Of a stretch of DNA of 64,000 nucleotides, positions 54,603 through 63,684 are shown one piece after another (the first letter of the stretch is position 1; each line of letters begins with the position of its first letter). The DNA is from Puia dinghuensis (GTDB lineage: Bacteria > Bacteroidota > Bacteroidia > Chitinophagales > Chitinophagaceae). The position numbers and the translations under genes were made by a program. The DNA lies in contig NZ_BMJC01000006.1 in assembly GCF_014642875.1 (NCBI RefSeq), positions 62,001 through 126,000 of the forward strand. The letters are read 5' to 3'. The notes beneath the pieces are model-generated. The model made no database searches. It was not told where the DNA came from and worked only from the letters and a program-made list of their open reading frames with translations.

Positions 54603-57011
54603 ATGGCTTTATCATCGAAAGGCAGCAGGAATCTATTGCTGAGTATTTTTCTTACCCTGATGGCGGCGAGCCTGGCCGCGCAGCAGCCGGGCGCCATCAA
54701 GGGCAGGGTGATCGAGCAAAGCACCAAGGAGCCCGTTGCCGGTGCAACGATCACCATAAAAGAAACGGGGCTGGCCGTCGTGGCCGACAGCACCGGGAAT
54801 TTCTTTATCAATGATCTTCCCCCCGGCAGCTATTCGTTGCTTATCACGCATGTCGGCTTTCAGGAAAAACAGCTGACCGAAATTCCCGTAACGAAGGGCA
54901 AGACCTTTACGTTCGAGGTGGAATTGCTTGATGACGGTTTTCGGTTGAATGCTGTGACGGTCAAAGCCTTCCGTGGCGAGCACAACCCGCAGCTGCCCGT
55001 TTCTTCCTTTGCCTTTTCCCGGGAAGAGATCTTCCGGAGCCCCGGCGCCCAGGGAGACATCTTCAGGGCGATAGGTATTCTTCCGGGAGTGGTGAGCAGT
55101 GGGGGGCAGTATTCCGCGATCGCCGTTCGCGGGCAGGGAACATCCGACAATGTCTATATGGCCGACGATATCCCTTTATTCGAGGTATCCCATCTTGAAA
55201 TAGAGGGGTTCAATTCGGGGTTCAACGATCCCAATGGCGGCAGGTTCAGCATCTTTGCGCCGCGTGTCATCGACAATGCCTTGTTCGAGGGCGGTGGCTT
55301 TGCTGCGCAGTATGGCAGGAAAAGCAGTTCGCTGCTGACGCTGGGTATCAAGGAGGGCAACCGGGAGACGCCGTTCTATAGCGGACAGTTCGACCTGCTG
55401 GGAGCCACGCTTATTTATGACGGTCCGCTGAGTACAGACAAGAAGACCAGCCTCTTTGCGTCGGCCCGTTATCAGAATTTTTCCCTGCTGGAAAAGCTGG
55501 TCAATCTCACCAGTGCGGGGACGCCCTCCTATGGAGATTATATGGTGAAGACGACGACGGAACTCAACAGAAAGAACAAGCTGACCTTTCTGGCCATGTA
55601 CAATCCTGAACTATATACCCGGACGGTGAGCGACGTGAGCAAGAGCACGGGGCTCGACGAGAACAACGGCTCCAGCTTTGTCGGCCGGTCTTCCAGCAGC
55701 AAGGCCGTCATCGGGCTGAACCTTCGCACGCTTACCGGGCGCAGCAGTTATTGGAAGAACATCCTCTACTACCGGTTGTTGCGGGTGGACAATTCGCTTG
55801 GCGATGCCTGGCCGCCCGTGGATGCGGAGGGACATATCCTTAATAAACAGGATATTCCTGCGGATGGCGATCTCCGCCATATCCGCAACAACCAGGGCGA
55901 ACTGGGCTACCGGTCGGTTTTTACGGTACACAAAAAAGCGTTCACATTCACAGCTGGCGCCGATGTGGCCAGAGTAGACCTCGACTTCAGGGAAACCTTG
56001 CAACACACCGATACGCTTTATAGTTATGGCCCCAATGACAGCCCATTGCCGGGGCAGTATTATCTTATCCTCGAACCCGCGGATTTCAATTCGGCGCGCA
56101 AAGACCATGCGTACAATGCTTCCGGTTATGTCGATCTGTCCTTTACCCTTTTCAACCGCCTGACCCTGAATCCGGGCATCCGCTATGACTATACGGGATT
56201 TACAAAAGAAAATACGTTTGCTCCGCGCATCAGCGGCAGCGTGGCGCTGGATAGCCGGCAAAGCATAAATTTTTCGGCAGGCCTCTACTTCCAGGATCCC
56301 GAATATTCCGATGTGGCGGGACAGGCGCCGGGGCATCTGTTAAAGAACAGCCGCACCACTCAATATATCCTAGGATACAAATATTATTTCTCTCCCGACC
56401 TGAAACTGACCGCCGAGGGCTGGTACAAAAAGTTTGATGACCAGCCGGTACAACCCAACGGCGGCAAGCCCTATCTCAACAATGATGGGGATGGCTATGC
56501 GTATGGGGGTGATATCAGTCTCATCAAACGGCTTTCGGCGAAATATTATGGGCAGGTGAGCTATTCCTATATGCTTTCGAAACGCGATGATCATGATGGC
56601 CTGGGGAAATATGATTATATTTTCAGCATTCCACATTCTTTCAGCTTGCTGGGAAGCTATCAGGCAAATAAAAAATGGGCATTCTCAGGGAAGTTGCGGT
56701 ATTCGACGGGGCGGCCTACTGACCGGTATTTTGTGCACGCCGATGTTTTTCATGACCCCACATTTCTCCGCTATTCCCAGCAGCGGATCGGGAAGAAAGC
56801 GGCCAGGCTAAACGATTTTATCTCTTTGGATGGAAGGGTGGATTATAGCTGGTCGACCCAAAGAAAAGCGTCCTGGACGGCATTTATCGATATTGTCGAC
56901 CTGCCCAACCGGTTTAACGAAAATTCAGCCATCTTTCAACCGGAGACAGGGCATGTATACTACCTGGGGTTGGCGATCTTTCCGTCGTTTGGCGTACGGC
57001 TCGACCTTTAG
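54603..57011 (+). CDS. TonB-dependent outer membrane receptor
   Basis: 802 residues from ATG 54603 (MALSSKGSRNLLLSIFLTLM starts the signal peptide; an ATG-equivalent 16 codons upstream lacks signal character). Carboxypeptidase-regulatory-like domain (about 27-115, IKGRVIEQSTKEPVAGATIT), plug domain (SREEIFRSPGAQGDIFRAIG, VVSSGGQYSAIAVRGQGTSD), then a long barrel ending LAIFPSFGVRLDL. Not a SusC: there is no VVGYG box and no SusD neighbour. Substrate unknown. Sits divergently from the GT-C gene with a 122 bp gap. Confidence 0.92.
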   Translation: MALSSKGSRNLLLSIFLTLMAASLAAQQPGAIKGRVIEQSTKEPVAGATITIKETGLAVVADSTGNFFINDLPPGSYSLLITHVGFQEKQLTEIPVTKGKTFTFEVELLDDGFRLNAVTVKAFRGEHNPQLPVSSFAFSREEIFRSPGAQGDIFRAIGILPGVVSSGGQYSAIAVRGQGTSDNVYMADDIPLFEVSHLEIEGFNSGFNDPNGGRFSIFAPRVIDNALFEGGGFAAQYGRKSSSLLTLGIKEGNRETPFYSGQFDLLGATLIYDGPLSTDKKTSLFASARYQNFSLLEKLVNLTSAGTPSYGDYMVKTTTELNRKNKLTFLAMYNPELYTRTVSDVSKSTGLDENNGSSFVGRSSSSKAVIGLNLRTLTGRSSYWKNILYYRLLRVDNSLGDAWPPVDAEGHILNKQDIPADGDLRHIRNNQGELGYRSVFTVHKKAFTFTAGADVARVDLDFRETLQHTDTLYSYGPNDSPLPGQYYLILEPADFNSARKDHAYNASGYVDLSFTLFNRLTLNPGIRYDYTGFTKENTFAPRISGSVALDSRQSINFSAGLYFQDPEYSDVAGQAPGHLLKNSRTTQYILGYKYYFSPDLKLTAEGWYKKFDDQPVQPNGGKPYLNNDGDGYAYGGDISLIKRLSAKYYGQVSYSYMLSKRDDHDGLGKYDYIFSIPHSFSLLGSYQANKKWAFSGKLRYSTGRPTDRYFVHADVFHDPTFLRYSQQRIGKKAARLNDFISLDGRVDYSWSTQRKASWTAFIDIVDLPNRFNENSAIFQPETGHVYYLGLAIFPSFGVRLDL

Positions 57012-57154
57012 GAGGGTAAAAAAGCCACAATAAAAAAGCGATCCGGGCGTTTGGTTATACCTGCTACCTATTAAAAAAATACCTGGTTAAACCCTTAGCA
57101 AAAAAACAGGTCGAATATCCAAATTTTCATTTTTAAAACCCAATTAAGAGAGCT

Positions 57155-57487
57155 ATGAAAAAAGCTATCCTTTTCTCTTGCATCATGCTGGCGGTTGCTA
57201 TTACTACTACTACCACCGCTTCCGCGCAGCCCCCCAGAATTGCTATCGAAGTGATCATCGGCACCCGGCCGCCTGCCCCGAATGAAGCTCAGCTGATGAG
57301 GGGCGAAGAAGCCAAACATCCCAACATCACCCAGGCTATGCATGACATCGAAGGCGCCATGAAACGCCTGCATGAAGCTCCGGATGATTTTGGTGGTCAC
57401 AAAGGTCAGGCTGAATCCGACCTGAAACAAGCCTACATCTCTCTGCGTAAGGCTTTGTACTTCCGCCTCTACCAGGATACGCACTAA
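57155..57487 (+). CDS. Small secreted protein of unknown function
   Basis: 110 residues. The signal peptide (MKKAILFSCIMLAVAITTTT, cleaved near ASAQ) contains five consecutive threonines encoded by a short ACT/ACC repeat. The mature part is helical (NITQAMHDIEGAMKRLHEAP, SDLKQAYISLRKALYF) and looks like a small helical bundle. Followed 40 bp later by a terminator, so monocistronic. No family recognised. Confidence 0.75.
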   Translation: MKKAILFSCIMLAVAITTTTTASAQPPRIAIEVIIGTRPPAPNEAQLMRGEEAKHPNITQAMHDIEGAMKRLHEAPDDFGGHKGQAESDLKQAYISLRKALYFRLYQDTH

Positions 57488-57526
57488 TCATGCAGCCGGG
57501 ATTCCGGCTAACGAATTTGGTAGAAC

Positions 57527-57554
57527 AGCCGTCTCATTCGAGGCGGCTTTTTTT
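57527..57554 (+). terminator. Rho-independent terminator of the small secreted protein gene
   Basis: AGCCGTCTC and GAGGCGGCT pair over 9 positions (one G-U wobble) around ATTC, followed by seven Ts. A second stem AGCCGG/CCGGCT (57494-57509) lies just upstream without a T-tract. Confidence 0.85.
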
Positions 57555-57592
57555 GTGGGGAGCGGCGACCGCCTACTGTTGGGGCCGGGCGG

Positions 57593-57790
57593 CTAATTGC
57601 GGCCCAGCAGGCGTTGGGTATAGCTTTCCAGGGACACCTGGAATTGATAGAGAAAGGCTTCCTTGAGCCGCACTTCCGGCAGGCCGGTATGCTCGACCAG
57701 CAAGGAAATAGACACCTGGCGGTATGGGTGGTTGTCCAGGTAGATTTTTACGGCATAGGCGCCGTCGATGTCTTTTTGCGAAGGGATCAT
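57593..57790 (-). CDS. Half-length AraC-type HTH protein
   Basis: 65 residues from ATG 57788-57790 (MIPSQKDIDGAYAVKIYLDN). The remaining YRQVSISLLVEHTGLPEVRL and KEAFLYQFQVSLESYTQRLL match the first helix-turn-helix and linker helix of an AraC domain. The second HTH, with its characteristic GFxxxxxFxxxFKK signature, is absent because the frame stops. It could be a natural single-HTH regulator or a truncated gene. A longer open frame up to 57907 has no start or sequence typical of the family. Confidence 0.5.
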   Translation of the reverse strand: MIPSQKDIDGAYAVKIYLDNHPYRQVSISLLVEHTGLPEVRLKEAFLYQFQVSLESYTQRLLGRN

Positions 57791-58132
57791 AGCGGTAGAA
57801 GTTAAACAGATTTGCAAGACATAGGATATGGTCCCCAATGACGATTTCTTTGTAAAAGGTACGCAAGAGGGACAAATAGGGATGGTTTCATCGTGTAAGA
57901 AAAACACTTAGTGTGTACAAAAGTGGTATGTTGTTCATTGTCATACGTTTACAGCGTAAAAACCGACCTCCAAAAGGATGTTTTTTGGGGGGCTGGCTAA
58001 AGGGAAACCCCCGGTGGTGAAGCCGGTTTGCAGGGGTCGTCGAAAAAGGCGCAATCTCCCTGTTGGAATGTCGCTTTACCACCTTATGATGCTGGCGCTG
58101 CCGTGGTAATTTTAGGGTATAAAACAATCTTT
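57791..58132. other. Gene-free stretch of 342 bp
   Basis: No coding frame in this stretch looks like protein on either strand. It holds GC-rich inverted segments, including CCTCCAAAAGG followed by TTTTTTGGGGGG at 57970-57999 and CCGGTGGTGAAGCCGG at about 58010-58026, which could fold. It should contain the start of transcription of both the divergent half-HTH gene and the DUF1801 gene. Confidence 0.4.
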
Positions 58133-58498
58133 ATGGTAGTATCTTCCAAAACCAAATTCAAGACAGTGGAGCAATATTTTTCCACATTGTCGGAGCCTGC
58201 AAAGACGCTGCTGGAGCAGCTGCGTGCGACCATCAAAAAGGTGGCGCCGGAAGCGGAGGAGGTGATCAGCTATAACATCCCGGCCTTTAAATGGAACGGG
58301 ATGCTGGTGTGGTATGCCGCCTTTTCCAACCACATCGGCCTGTATCCGAGGACTTCGGTCCTCGACGCCTTTAAGAAGGATCTGACGGACTATCATGTCT
58401 CGAAAGGGACCCTGCAGTTTCCCCTTGACAAACCGCTGCCCATTGGTCTGATCACGCGGATCGTCAAATTCCGCATGAAGGAGAACAGTGCACGGTAA
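58133..58498 (+). CDS. DUF1801 (YdhG-like) protein
   Basis: 121 residues from ATG 58133 (MVVSSKTKFKTVEQYFSTLS). The family core VAPEAEEVISYNIPAFKWNG and IGLYPRTSVLDAFKKDL, then SKGTLQFPLDKPLPIGLI, are typical of DUF1801. Members are small cytoplasmic proteins including bacillary frataxin-like YdhG; a role in iron delivery is reported for some. Function here unknown. The upstream in-frame ATG at 58028 adds residues with no family similarity. Convergent with the glycosidase gene, 7 bp apart. Confidence 0.88.
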   Translation: MVVSSKTKFKTVEQYFSTLSEPAKTLLEQLRATIKKVAPEAEEVISYNIPAFKWNGMLVWYAAFSNHIGLYPRTSVLDAFKKDLTDYHVSKGTLQFPLDKPLPIGLITRIVKFRMKENSAR

Positions 58499-58505
58499 CG
58501 CGGCC

Positions 58506-60263
58506 TTATTTCTTCTCCACCACAAGAAACACCGCGCCCCTCGCCGGGACGGTGATGTTGATGCCGCCATTGGTAGGGGCGGTATAGGCGGGGAGGGTGG
58601 CATAGTCGACGGGGCCGCCGGCGGCGGTGGTAGCTGTCCGGCCGTTGACGAGCACCTTCCGTGGGAATTCATCGTTACCCTCACCGGTGAGGCTGTACCA
58701 GTAAAAGTGACTGCCGGGTGTGAAATGCCGGATGTCGATGGCAAGGGCCGCCGGTTTTCCCGAAGTGTTGACGATGGCCGTGCCGATCTCCCCCGAGGAG
58801 AAACTGGATGCATAGGCCCTGAGGCTTGTATCACCGGCCGACCGGCTGTTGAGCAGGCGATCGCCAAGAAAGCGTTGCATATAATAGAGATAGAAGAAAG
58901 AAGGCCTAGGCGACCACCTCATCACCCCGGGCTCGTCGCCCGCACTGAAGAGCCCATGATCGTTGCCGTCGGCCCAGCCATTATACAGATCCCAGCGGGC
59001 ACAAAGCCCGAATTTGCTGCGTAGCGCTTCACCCATGACGAGGACGGCAAACAGGCCGCTTGTATTGGATACCTGCTGCCGGCTGCCGGTAGCGAACATG
59101 TTCCACTCGTCCATGGCCACGGGCTTTATTGCCGCGCCGTTCTCTCCCAGGCACTGGACGACATAGCTCATCATCTGCCCGGGAACGGTGGCAGCTTCGT
59201 GGAGGATCTCGCCGGCGGTAGAATTCTTGTTATAAGGTGTAAAATAATTGTGAACGACATAATAGTCGGCCTGGCCATGGATGGCCCTGAGCATCCCCTT
59301 GTTCCAGTCCCGCGTGATGGGCATGTCCCAGGTATGGGGCGGTGCTTCGACGGTGACGGCGCCGATGTAGATAGTCGCCCCGGTTTCAGCGGCAGCCTTG
59401 CGCATGGAGTCGGCGATGACGCAAAAATGCTTCCCGTATAATTCCCCGGACAATATTCTCGGCTGTCCATCCTTGTTAGCACCCGTATCGATGCGATAAC
59501 CACATTCCCATGTCCCGAAGTTCTCATTGCCCACCTCCCAGTAACGCGTGCGTCCATGGTCGTAGCGGACCCAGTCAGCGGCAAGGTGCGCGGCGGCGGC
59601 CACCGGATCGGGAGCGGTGCTATAGCGGGCATAACCGTAGTTGACGGTGATGAGTCCTTCGTTGCCAGTCTCCTTCAGCAGGGAATAATAGTCGTCCAGC
59701 GAAGCGCTGTAGCCGTCATGCGGCTTACCGTAGAACCATTGCTGGCTCTCCTTCTTACCATCCTTGTTCACCAGTTGCGCCGGTACATCCGCCGGAAGCC
59801 CGCCGGGGCCGCAATTCCAGAAATAGGCGTCGCTGCCGCTACCAGCAGGCCAGCGGATGACATGAGGGCGGAGATTGTGGAGATGGAGCATCAGCATCAG
59901 CTGCGTGGTCATGGTGCCCATCCAGGTGTTGGCGTTGTGGCCGAACTCGACGGGTGGAATGCGCGTGATGACGCTGTCGGCGAAGATCGTAAGAGTGGAG
60001 GCAGCGGCGGGGGCGGCGGGTGCAGTGGCGGCGGCAGGCGCATCAGGCGCCGGAGCTGGTTGAGTGGCGGGGCGGATAAATTGTTTTGGCGCCCAGCTGT
60101 CCAGGAAGAAGCCGATGGTCGGGGCGGCGGTTTCGCTGGTGGGTGTGAGGACGGCAGGAACGGAGTCGCGGGTAGGTCTAAAAGCGGGGCCGGAGCCGGA
60201 TCGATACGAATGGTTGGTAGTTAACAGGAATAAAAGTACGAAGATGCCATTATTTTTGATCAT
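58506..60263 (-). CDS. Clan-A glycoside hydrolase, alpha-L-arabinofuranosidase-like
   Basis: 585 residues with a hydrophobic signal start (MIKNNGIFVLLFLLTT). A Pro/Ala-rich linker (about residues 64-88) interrupts the N-terminal region. The barrel has acid/base E247 in YWEVGNENFGTWECGY and nucleophile E386 in PVAMDEWNMFA. This fits GH51/GH39-type clan-A retaining enzymes; family assignment between them is not certain. A C-terminal beta-sandwich follows (PGSHFYWYSLTGEGNDEF). Its C-terminal half aligns well with the partial gene at the right edge. It overlaps the FG-GAP gene by 14 bp, so expression is coupled. Confidence 0.82.
   Translation of the reverse strand: MIKNNGIFVLLFLLTTNHSYRSGSGPAFRPTRDSVPAVLTPTSETAAPTIGFFLDSWAPKQFIRPATQPAPAPDAPAAATAPAAPAAASTLTIFADSVITRIPPVEFGHNANTWMGTMTTQLMLMLHLHNLRPHVIRWPAGSGSDAYFWNCGPGGLPADVPAQLVNKDGKKESQQWFYGKPHDGYSASLDDYYSLLKETGNEGLITVNYGYARYSTAPDPVAAAAHLAADWVRYDHGRTRYWEVGNENFGTWECGYRIDTGANKDGQPRILSGELYGKHFCVIADSMRKAAAETGATIYIGAVTVEAPPHTWDMPITRDWNKGMLRAIHGQADYYVVHNYFTPYNKNSTAGEILHEAATVPGQMMSYVVQCLGENGAAIKPVAMDEWNMFATGSRQQVSNTSGLFAVLVMGEALRSKFGLCARWDLYNGWADGNDHGLFSAGDEPGVMRWSPRPSFFYLYYMQRFLGDRLLNSRSAGDTSLRAYASSFSSGEIGTAIVNTSGKPAALAIDIRHFTPGSHFYWYSLTGEGNDEFPRKVLVNGRTATTAAGGPVDYATLPAYTAPTNGGINITVPARGAVFLVVEKK
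60001..60072 (-). repeat. Low-complexity Ala/Pro-coding segment
   Basis: A GC-rich imperfect triplet repeat (GGC, GCG, GGT, GGA themes on the plus strand) encoding PAPAPDAPAAATAPAAPAAA in the glycosidase. It looks like a flexible linker generated by repeat expansion between an N-terminal segment (GFFLDSWAPKQF) and the catalytic barrel. Confidence 0.6.
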
Positions 60264-63200
60264 GGTTAGCCAATTTTAGTTGATACGCCTTTACAGGCTG
60301 GTCGTTGATGGCGGCAAGCAGGATATCATGGCCGTCCACACGGATGAATTTCAGATCGCGGACATCGCCATCCAAAATAAGGCCACCGGCTGCAGGTGAT
60401 ATGGCGTTGAAGCCACCGCGCTCATTACCTTTCAGCAACAGGCCATAGGAAGCATCCTCGCTACCAGTGTGCACCTGCAACTGGCTTTCGTTGCCGGCGA
60501 GGATGATGTCAGGATGCCCATCACCGTCGATATCATCGACGACAAGCGCGCATACGGGCGCCACCTGGGCGATGTCCGGGAAGGGGTGGAAGACGAAACC
60601 CTGGCTGCCCCGGTTCTCGAACCAGCCGCTGCGGGTCTCCCGGCATTGCAGGACCAGCGCGTCGCGCATACTTTCGGCCGGGAACAGCTTGTCCATCGTC
60701 GAAGTTGCGAAACTTTCGTTGTCGGGAAAAAGTTTTTTGATAGCCGGCATCTGCAGGGCCCATTCGTCCCGGGAGATGCCTGCGGAAAGTTCGTAGCGTC
60801 CTGTTTCATTCTTCATATAATAACAGAACATCGGTTCGATGATGCCGTTGCCGTCCAGGTCTTTTGCGATGAGTTCGGCCGGTTGTGTCATACTGATATG
60901 AAAGGGATTATTGAGTCCCATGTTGCCGGCAATGATATCCGGGTCGCCGTCGCCGTCGACATCTGCAACCGCCAGGCTGCGCCACCAGCCGCTTCTTTCC
61001 TGCATGCCAGTGTCCGTCGTCTCCCTCAACCTTCCCCCTTCGTTGTGGAATATGCGTACGGGCATCCAGTCACCGGCCACGATGAGATCGGGCCGGCCAT
61101 CCCGGTCGAGATCGGTGAAGAGGGCCGCGTTGATCAGTCCCGGAGACTCCAGGGCCGGGCATACGGTGCGGGTGACATCGGTGAATTTGCCATGATCGTT
61201 ACGGAGGATATAGCTTCGCGGCGGCAAGGGATAATAGCCGAGGGCTACACGCCCGCCGATGAAGACATCCATATCGCCATCCCCGTCGATGTCGGCCACG
61301 GCCAGGGCCTTGCCGTCCGTCAGCACATCGGGTGGAAAGGCGGTGCTGTCGAGGTGGAAATTACCTTTACCATCATTGAGGTATAAGCGCGGTCGGTAAT
61401 AGGGAGAATGCAGGTCGAACTCGCTGCTGCCGCTGACGACGAGCAGATCGAGGTCTTTGTCGCCGTCGGCGTCGAAAAAATAGCTTTGCATGTCTTCCTC
61501 GTACTTGACGCCGGTGACGAGGTCTTTTCCGATGAAGCTGCCATCCGGCTGCTGGAGGAAGAGCTTACCGGACTGTTTGAAGGCCCCGCCGACAAAGAAG
61601 TCGGGCAGCCCGTCACCATTGACATCCCCAATGCTGATGAAGGGCCCTTCCTGGGAATATTGCTGGGGCAGCAGGGGTTGGAAGGCGTAGTCGAAGAAAT
61701 AGCTTTCGCGATGGCGGAAACCCGCGCCGAGGGAGGACGTGACATCGGTGAAGAGCTGGGCGGAGGCGGCCGTGGTTACGGGATCGGCGGAGCCCAAACG
61801 GGGCGTAGCGGCAAGCGGGTCGGAGGCGGCTGGTTTGACAACGGTAAGCAGCGTATCCGGCTTCGGATGACGGATCATCTGTGCGCTGCCATCGGGCCAT
61901 CGAATGTATAATGAGTCAGGGATGCCCGCGCCGAAGCCAAAATGCAGGCGGGGATCTACGCTCGACTCGAAGCCACGGACGGGATATAGCTCCAACACCT
62001 GCTGTCCCTGGGAACTATAGGCCGTAGCCCTGGCGCCGATGGCTTCGGGATTTTGCGGGTCACCGTGCAGCATCAGTGTCAGCCAGTGCGCCGGCGGCGA
62101 GTCGTTGCGCAGGACAAATGCTTCCTGATCGATGTTATTGACGACCAGATCGAGGTCGCCGTCGTTATCGAGATCGACATATACGGCCCCGTTGGATACC
62201 GACTTCTTGTCGATGCCGGCGGCGGCAGACACATCGGTAAATTCCAGGTCGCCGGTGTTGCGGTATAAATAGTTGGAGAGGGGCACGCTGCCCAGGAGGG
62301 AGAGTTTGTCCATGAGCTGTTGACGGCGGCTGTTCTCGTCGCCTGCTCCCGGCTGCTGTGCCTGCGCGTAGCGATATTCGAGGAAGTCGGCGTTTGTCGG
62401 GTCGCGGCCCATGCCGTTGGTGATATGAAGGTCCTTACGGCCGTCATTGTCAAAATCGGCAAAGAGTGCGCTCCAGCTCCAGTCCGTCTCCGAGATACCC
62501 GCCTGCTGACCGATCTCGCTGAAGAAGGGTTCTTGATGTCCATCGAGGTTGCGGACGCCGTTGTTCATCTGGAGCATGTTGCGTACATATTCGGGCTCAT
62601 AGCCGGCCAGCTTCTCGAGATGATGCCGCTGGTTGTTGAGGAAGGAATACATCCGCTTCTTACGCTGGCTGCTCTCAGGCTGCATGTCGAGAGTGACGAT
62701 GTCGATATTCCCGTCATTGTTATAATCCGCGGCGTCGCAGCCCATGCTGGAATAGCTTTGATGACGCGTGGCCGTGGCGATGCGGTTGGTGAACGTTCCG
62801 TCATGGTTGTTCATCCAAAGGACATCGTTGCCAAGATAGTCATTGGCGACATAAATGTCCGGCCAGCCGTCGCCGTCGAAGTCACCGGCCACCACGCCAA
62901 GACCATAGCCGCCTTCACGAATGCCGGCCTGCCGGGAGACATCGCGGAATACGGGATGATCCATGCCAGGAGGGATGCCTTCGTTATGATAGAGCTTGTC
63001 GGCGGCAAGGCTGCCCGTGTCGGCGCTTTTTTCGTGCAGGTCGTTGGGGCGTTCGTCGGTGAGCTTGTGATTGAGCAGATACATATCCAACCGGCCATCA
63101 TGATCGAAGTCGAAGAACAGGGCTTGTGTCGACCAGGAAGTATCGGCAAGGCCATAGGCTGCCGCTTCCTCCTTAAAAGTGAGATTGTGCTGGTTGATGA

Positions 63201-63678
63201 AGAGCAGATGTCTGCGCTGGGATCCTGGCGCCTTTCCCGCGACACAGACATAGATATCAGGCCAGCCGTCATTATTGATGTCGACGACGCTGACGCCGGT
63301 GCACCAGCCGTGGGTGGCCGTCCCGGCCTTGTCCGTGATGTCTTCAAATCGAAGCCCGCCCTTGTTGAGATAGAGGCGGGAACTGACCTGGCTGCCGGCG
63401 AAGAAGAGATCGGGCAGGCCGTCCCGGTTGAAATCCCCCACCCCTACCCCTCCGCCCATATAGGTGTATTCGTCGGTGAAGAGATTGACAGAGTCGTTCT
63501 CCGTGATGGTATTGCGGAAACTCACGCCGGTCTCAGCGGCTGATAAGAGCGTGAAACGTGGGCCCGCCCCGGTGGCTCCGTTACCGGAACCACCAGGGGA
63601 ACAGGCCGCAAGGCCGAGGCAGAACAACCCAAGACCGTACAAGCCTTCAAATGGCAACAAACGCAGACGAGGCACCAC
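60250..63678 (-). CDS. FG-GAP/VCBS-repeat lipoprotein with ASPIC/UnbV domain
   Basis: 1142 residues. The start is a GTG at 63676-63678; a lipoprotein signal GLGLFCLGLAAC follows. About 14 calcium-loop repeats of the form DxDxDGxxD are visible, such as DFNRDGLPDLFF, DINNDGWPDIYV, DFDGDGWPDIYV, DLDNDGDLDLVV, DVNGDGLPDFFV and DVDGDGDPDIIA. They form two propellers (about 60-510 and 640-1100). Between them an ASPIC/UnbV module (about 530-610, IGARATAYSSQGQQVLELYP) occurs, the CRTAC1 layout. Surface or periplasmic Ca-dependent binding is expected; catalysis is not proven. It is sandwiched between two glycosidases in one operon and may bind their substrate. Confidence 0.92.
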   Translation of the reverse strand: MVPRLRLLPFEGLYGLGLFCLGLAACSPGGSGNGATGAGPRFTLLSAAETGVSFRNTITENDSVNLFTDEYTYMGGGVGVGDFNRDGLPDLFFAGSQVSSRLYLNKGGLRFEDITDKAGTATHGWCTGVSVVDINNDGWPDIYVCVAGKAPGSQRRHLLFINQHNLTFKEEAAAYGLADTSWSTQALFFDFDHDGRLDMYLLNHKLTDERPNDLHEKSADTGSLAADKLYHNEGIPPGMDHPVFRDVSRQAGIREGGYGLGVVAGDFDGDGWPDIYVANDYLGNDVLWMNNHDGTFTNRIATATRHQSYSSMGCDAADYNNDGNIDIVTLDMQPESSQRKKRMYSFLNNQRHHLEKLAGYEPEYVRNMLQMNNGVRNLDGHQEPFFSEIGQQAGISETDWSWSALFADFDNDGRKDLHITNGMGRDPTNADFLEYRYAQAQQPGAGDENSRRQQLMDKLSLLGSVPLSNYLYRNTGDLEFTDVSAAAGIDKKSVSNGAVYVDLDNDGDLDLVVNNIDQEAFVLRNDSPPAHWLTLMLHGDPQNPEAIGARATAYSSQGQQVLELYPVRGFESSVDPRLHFGFGAGIPDSLYIRWPDGSAQMIRHPKPDTLLTVVKPAASDPLAATPRLGSADPVTTAASAQLFTDVTSSLGAGFRHRESYFFDYAFQPLLPQQYSQEGPFISIGDVNGDGLPDFFVGGAFKQSGKLFLQQPDGSFIGKDLVTGVKYEEDMQSYFFDADGDKDLDLLVVSGSSEFDLHSPYYRPRLYLNDGKGNFHLDSTAFPPDVLTDGKALAVADIDGDGDMDVFIGGRVALGYYPLPPRSYILRNDHGKFTDVTRTVCPALESPGLINAALFTDLDRDGRPDLIVAGDWMPVRIFHNEGGRLRETTDTGMQERSGWWRSLAVADVDGDGDPDIIAGNMGLNNPFHISMTQPAELIAKDLDGNGIIEPMFCYYMKNETGRYELSAGISRDEWALQMPAIKKLFPDNESFATSTMDKLFPAESMRDALVLQCRETRSGWFENRGSQGFVFHPFPDIAQVAPVCALVVDDIDGDGHPDIILAGNESQLQVHTGSEDASYGLLLKGNERGGFNAISPAAGGLILDGDVRDLKFIRVDGHDILLAAINDQPVKAYQLKLANHDQK

Positions 63679-63684
63679 GTAGAA

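Noticed and set aside
57998-58035. AAAGGGAAACCCCCGGTGGTGAAG followed by CCGG resembled the GGGAA...CGGTG...CCG core of a cobalamin riboswitch.
   Set aside because: The rest of the consensus and a B12-box sequence are missing before the DUF1801 start, and the downstream gene has no link to cobalamin.
57888-58127. 79-residue minus-strand open frame.
   Set aside because: Basic, proline-rich composition with no domain, and it overlaps the GC-rich inverted segments; reads as non-coding.
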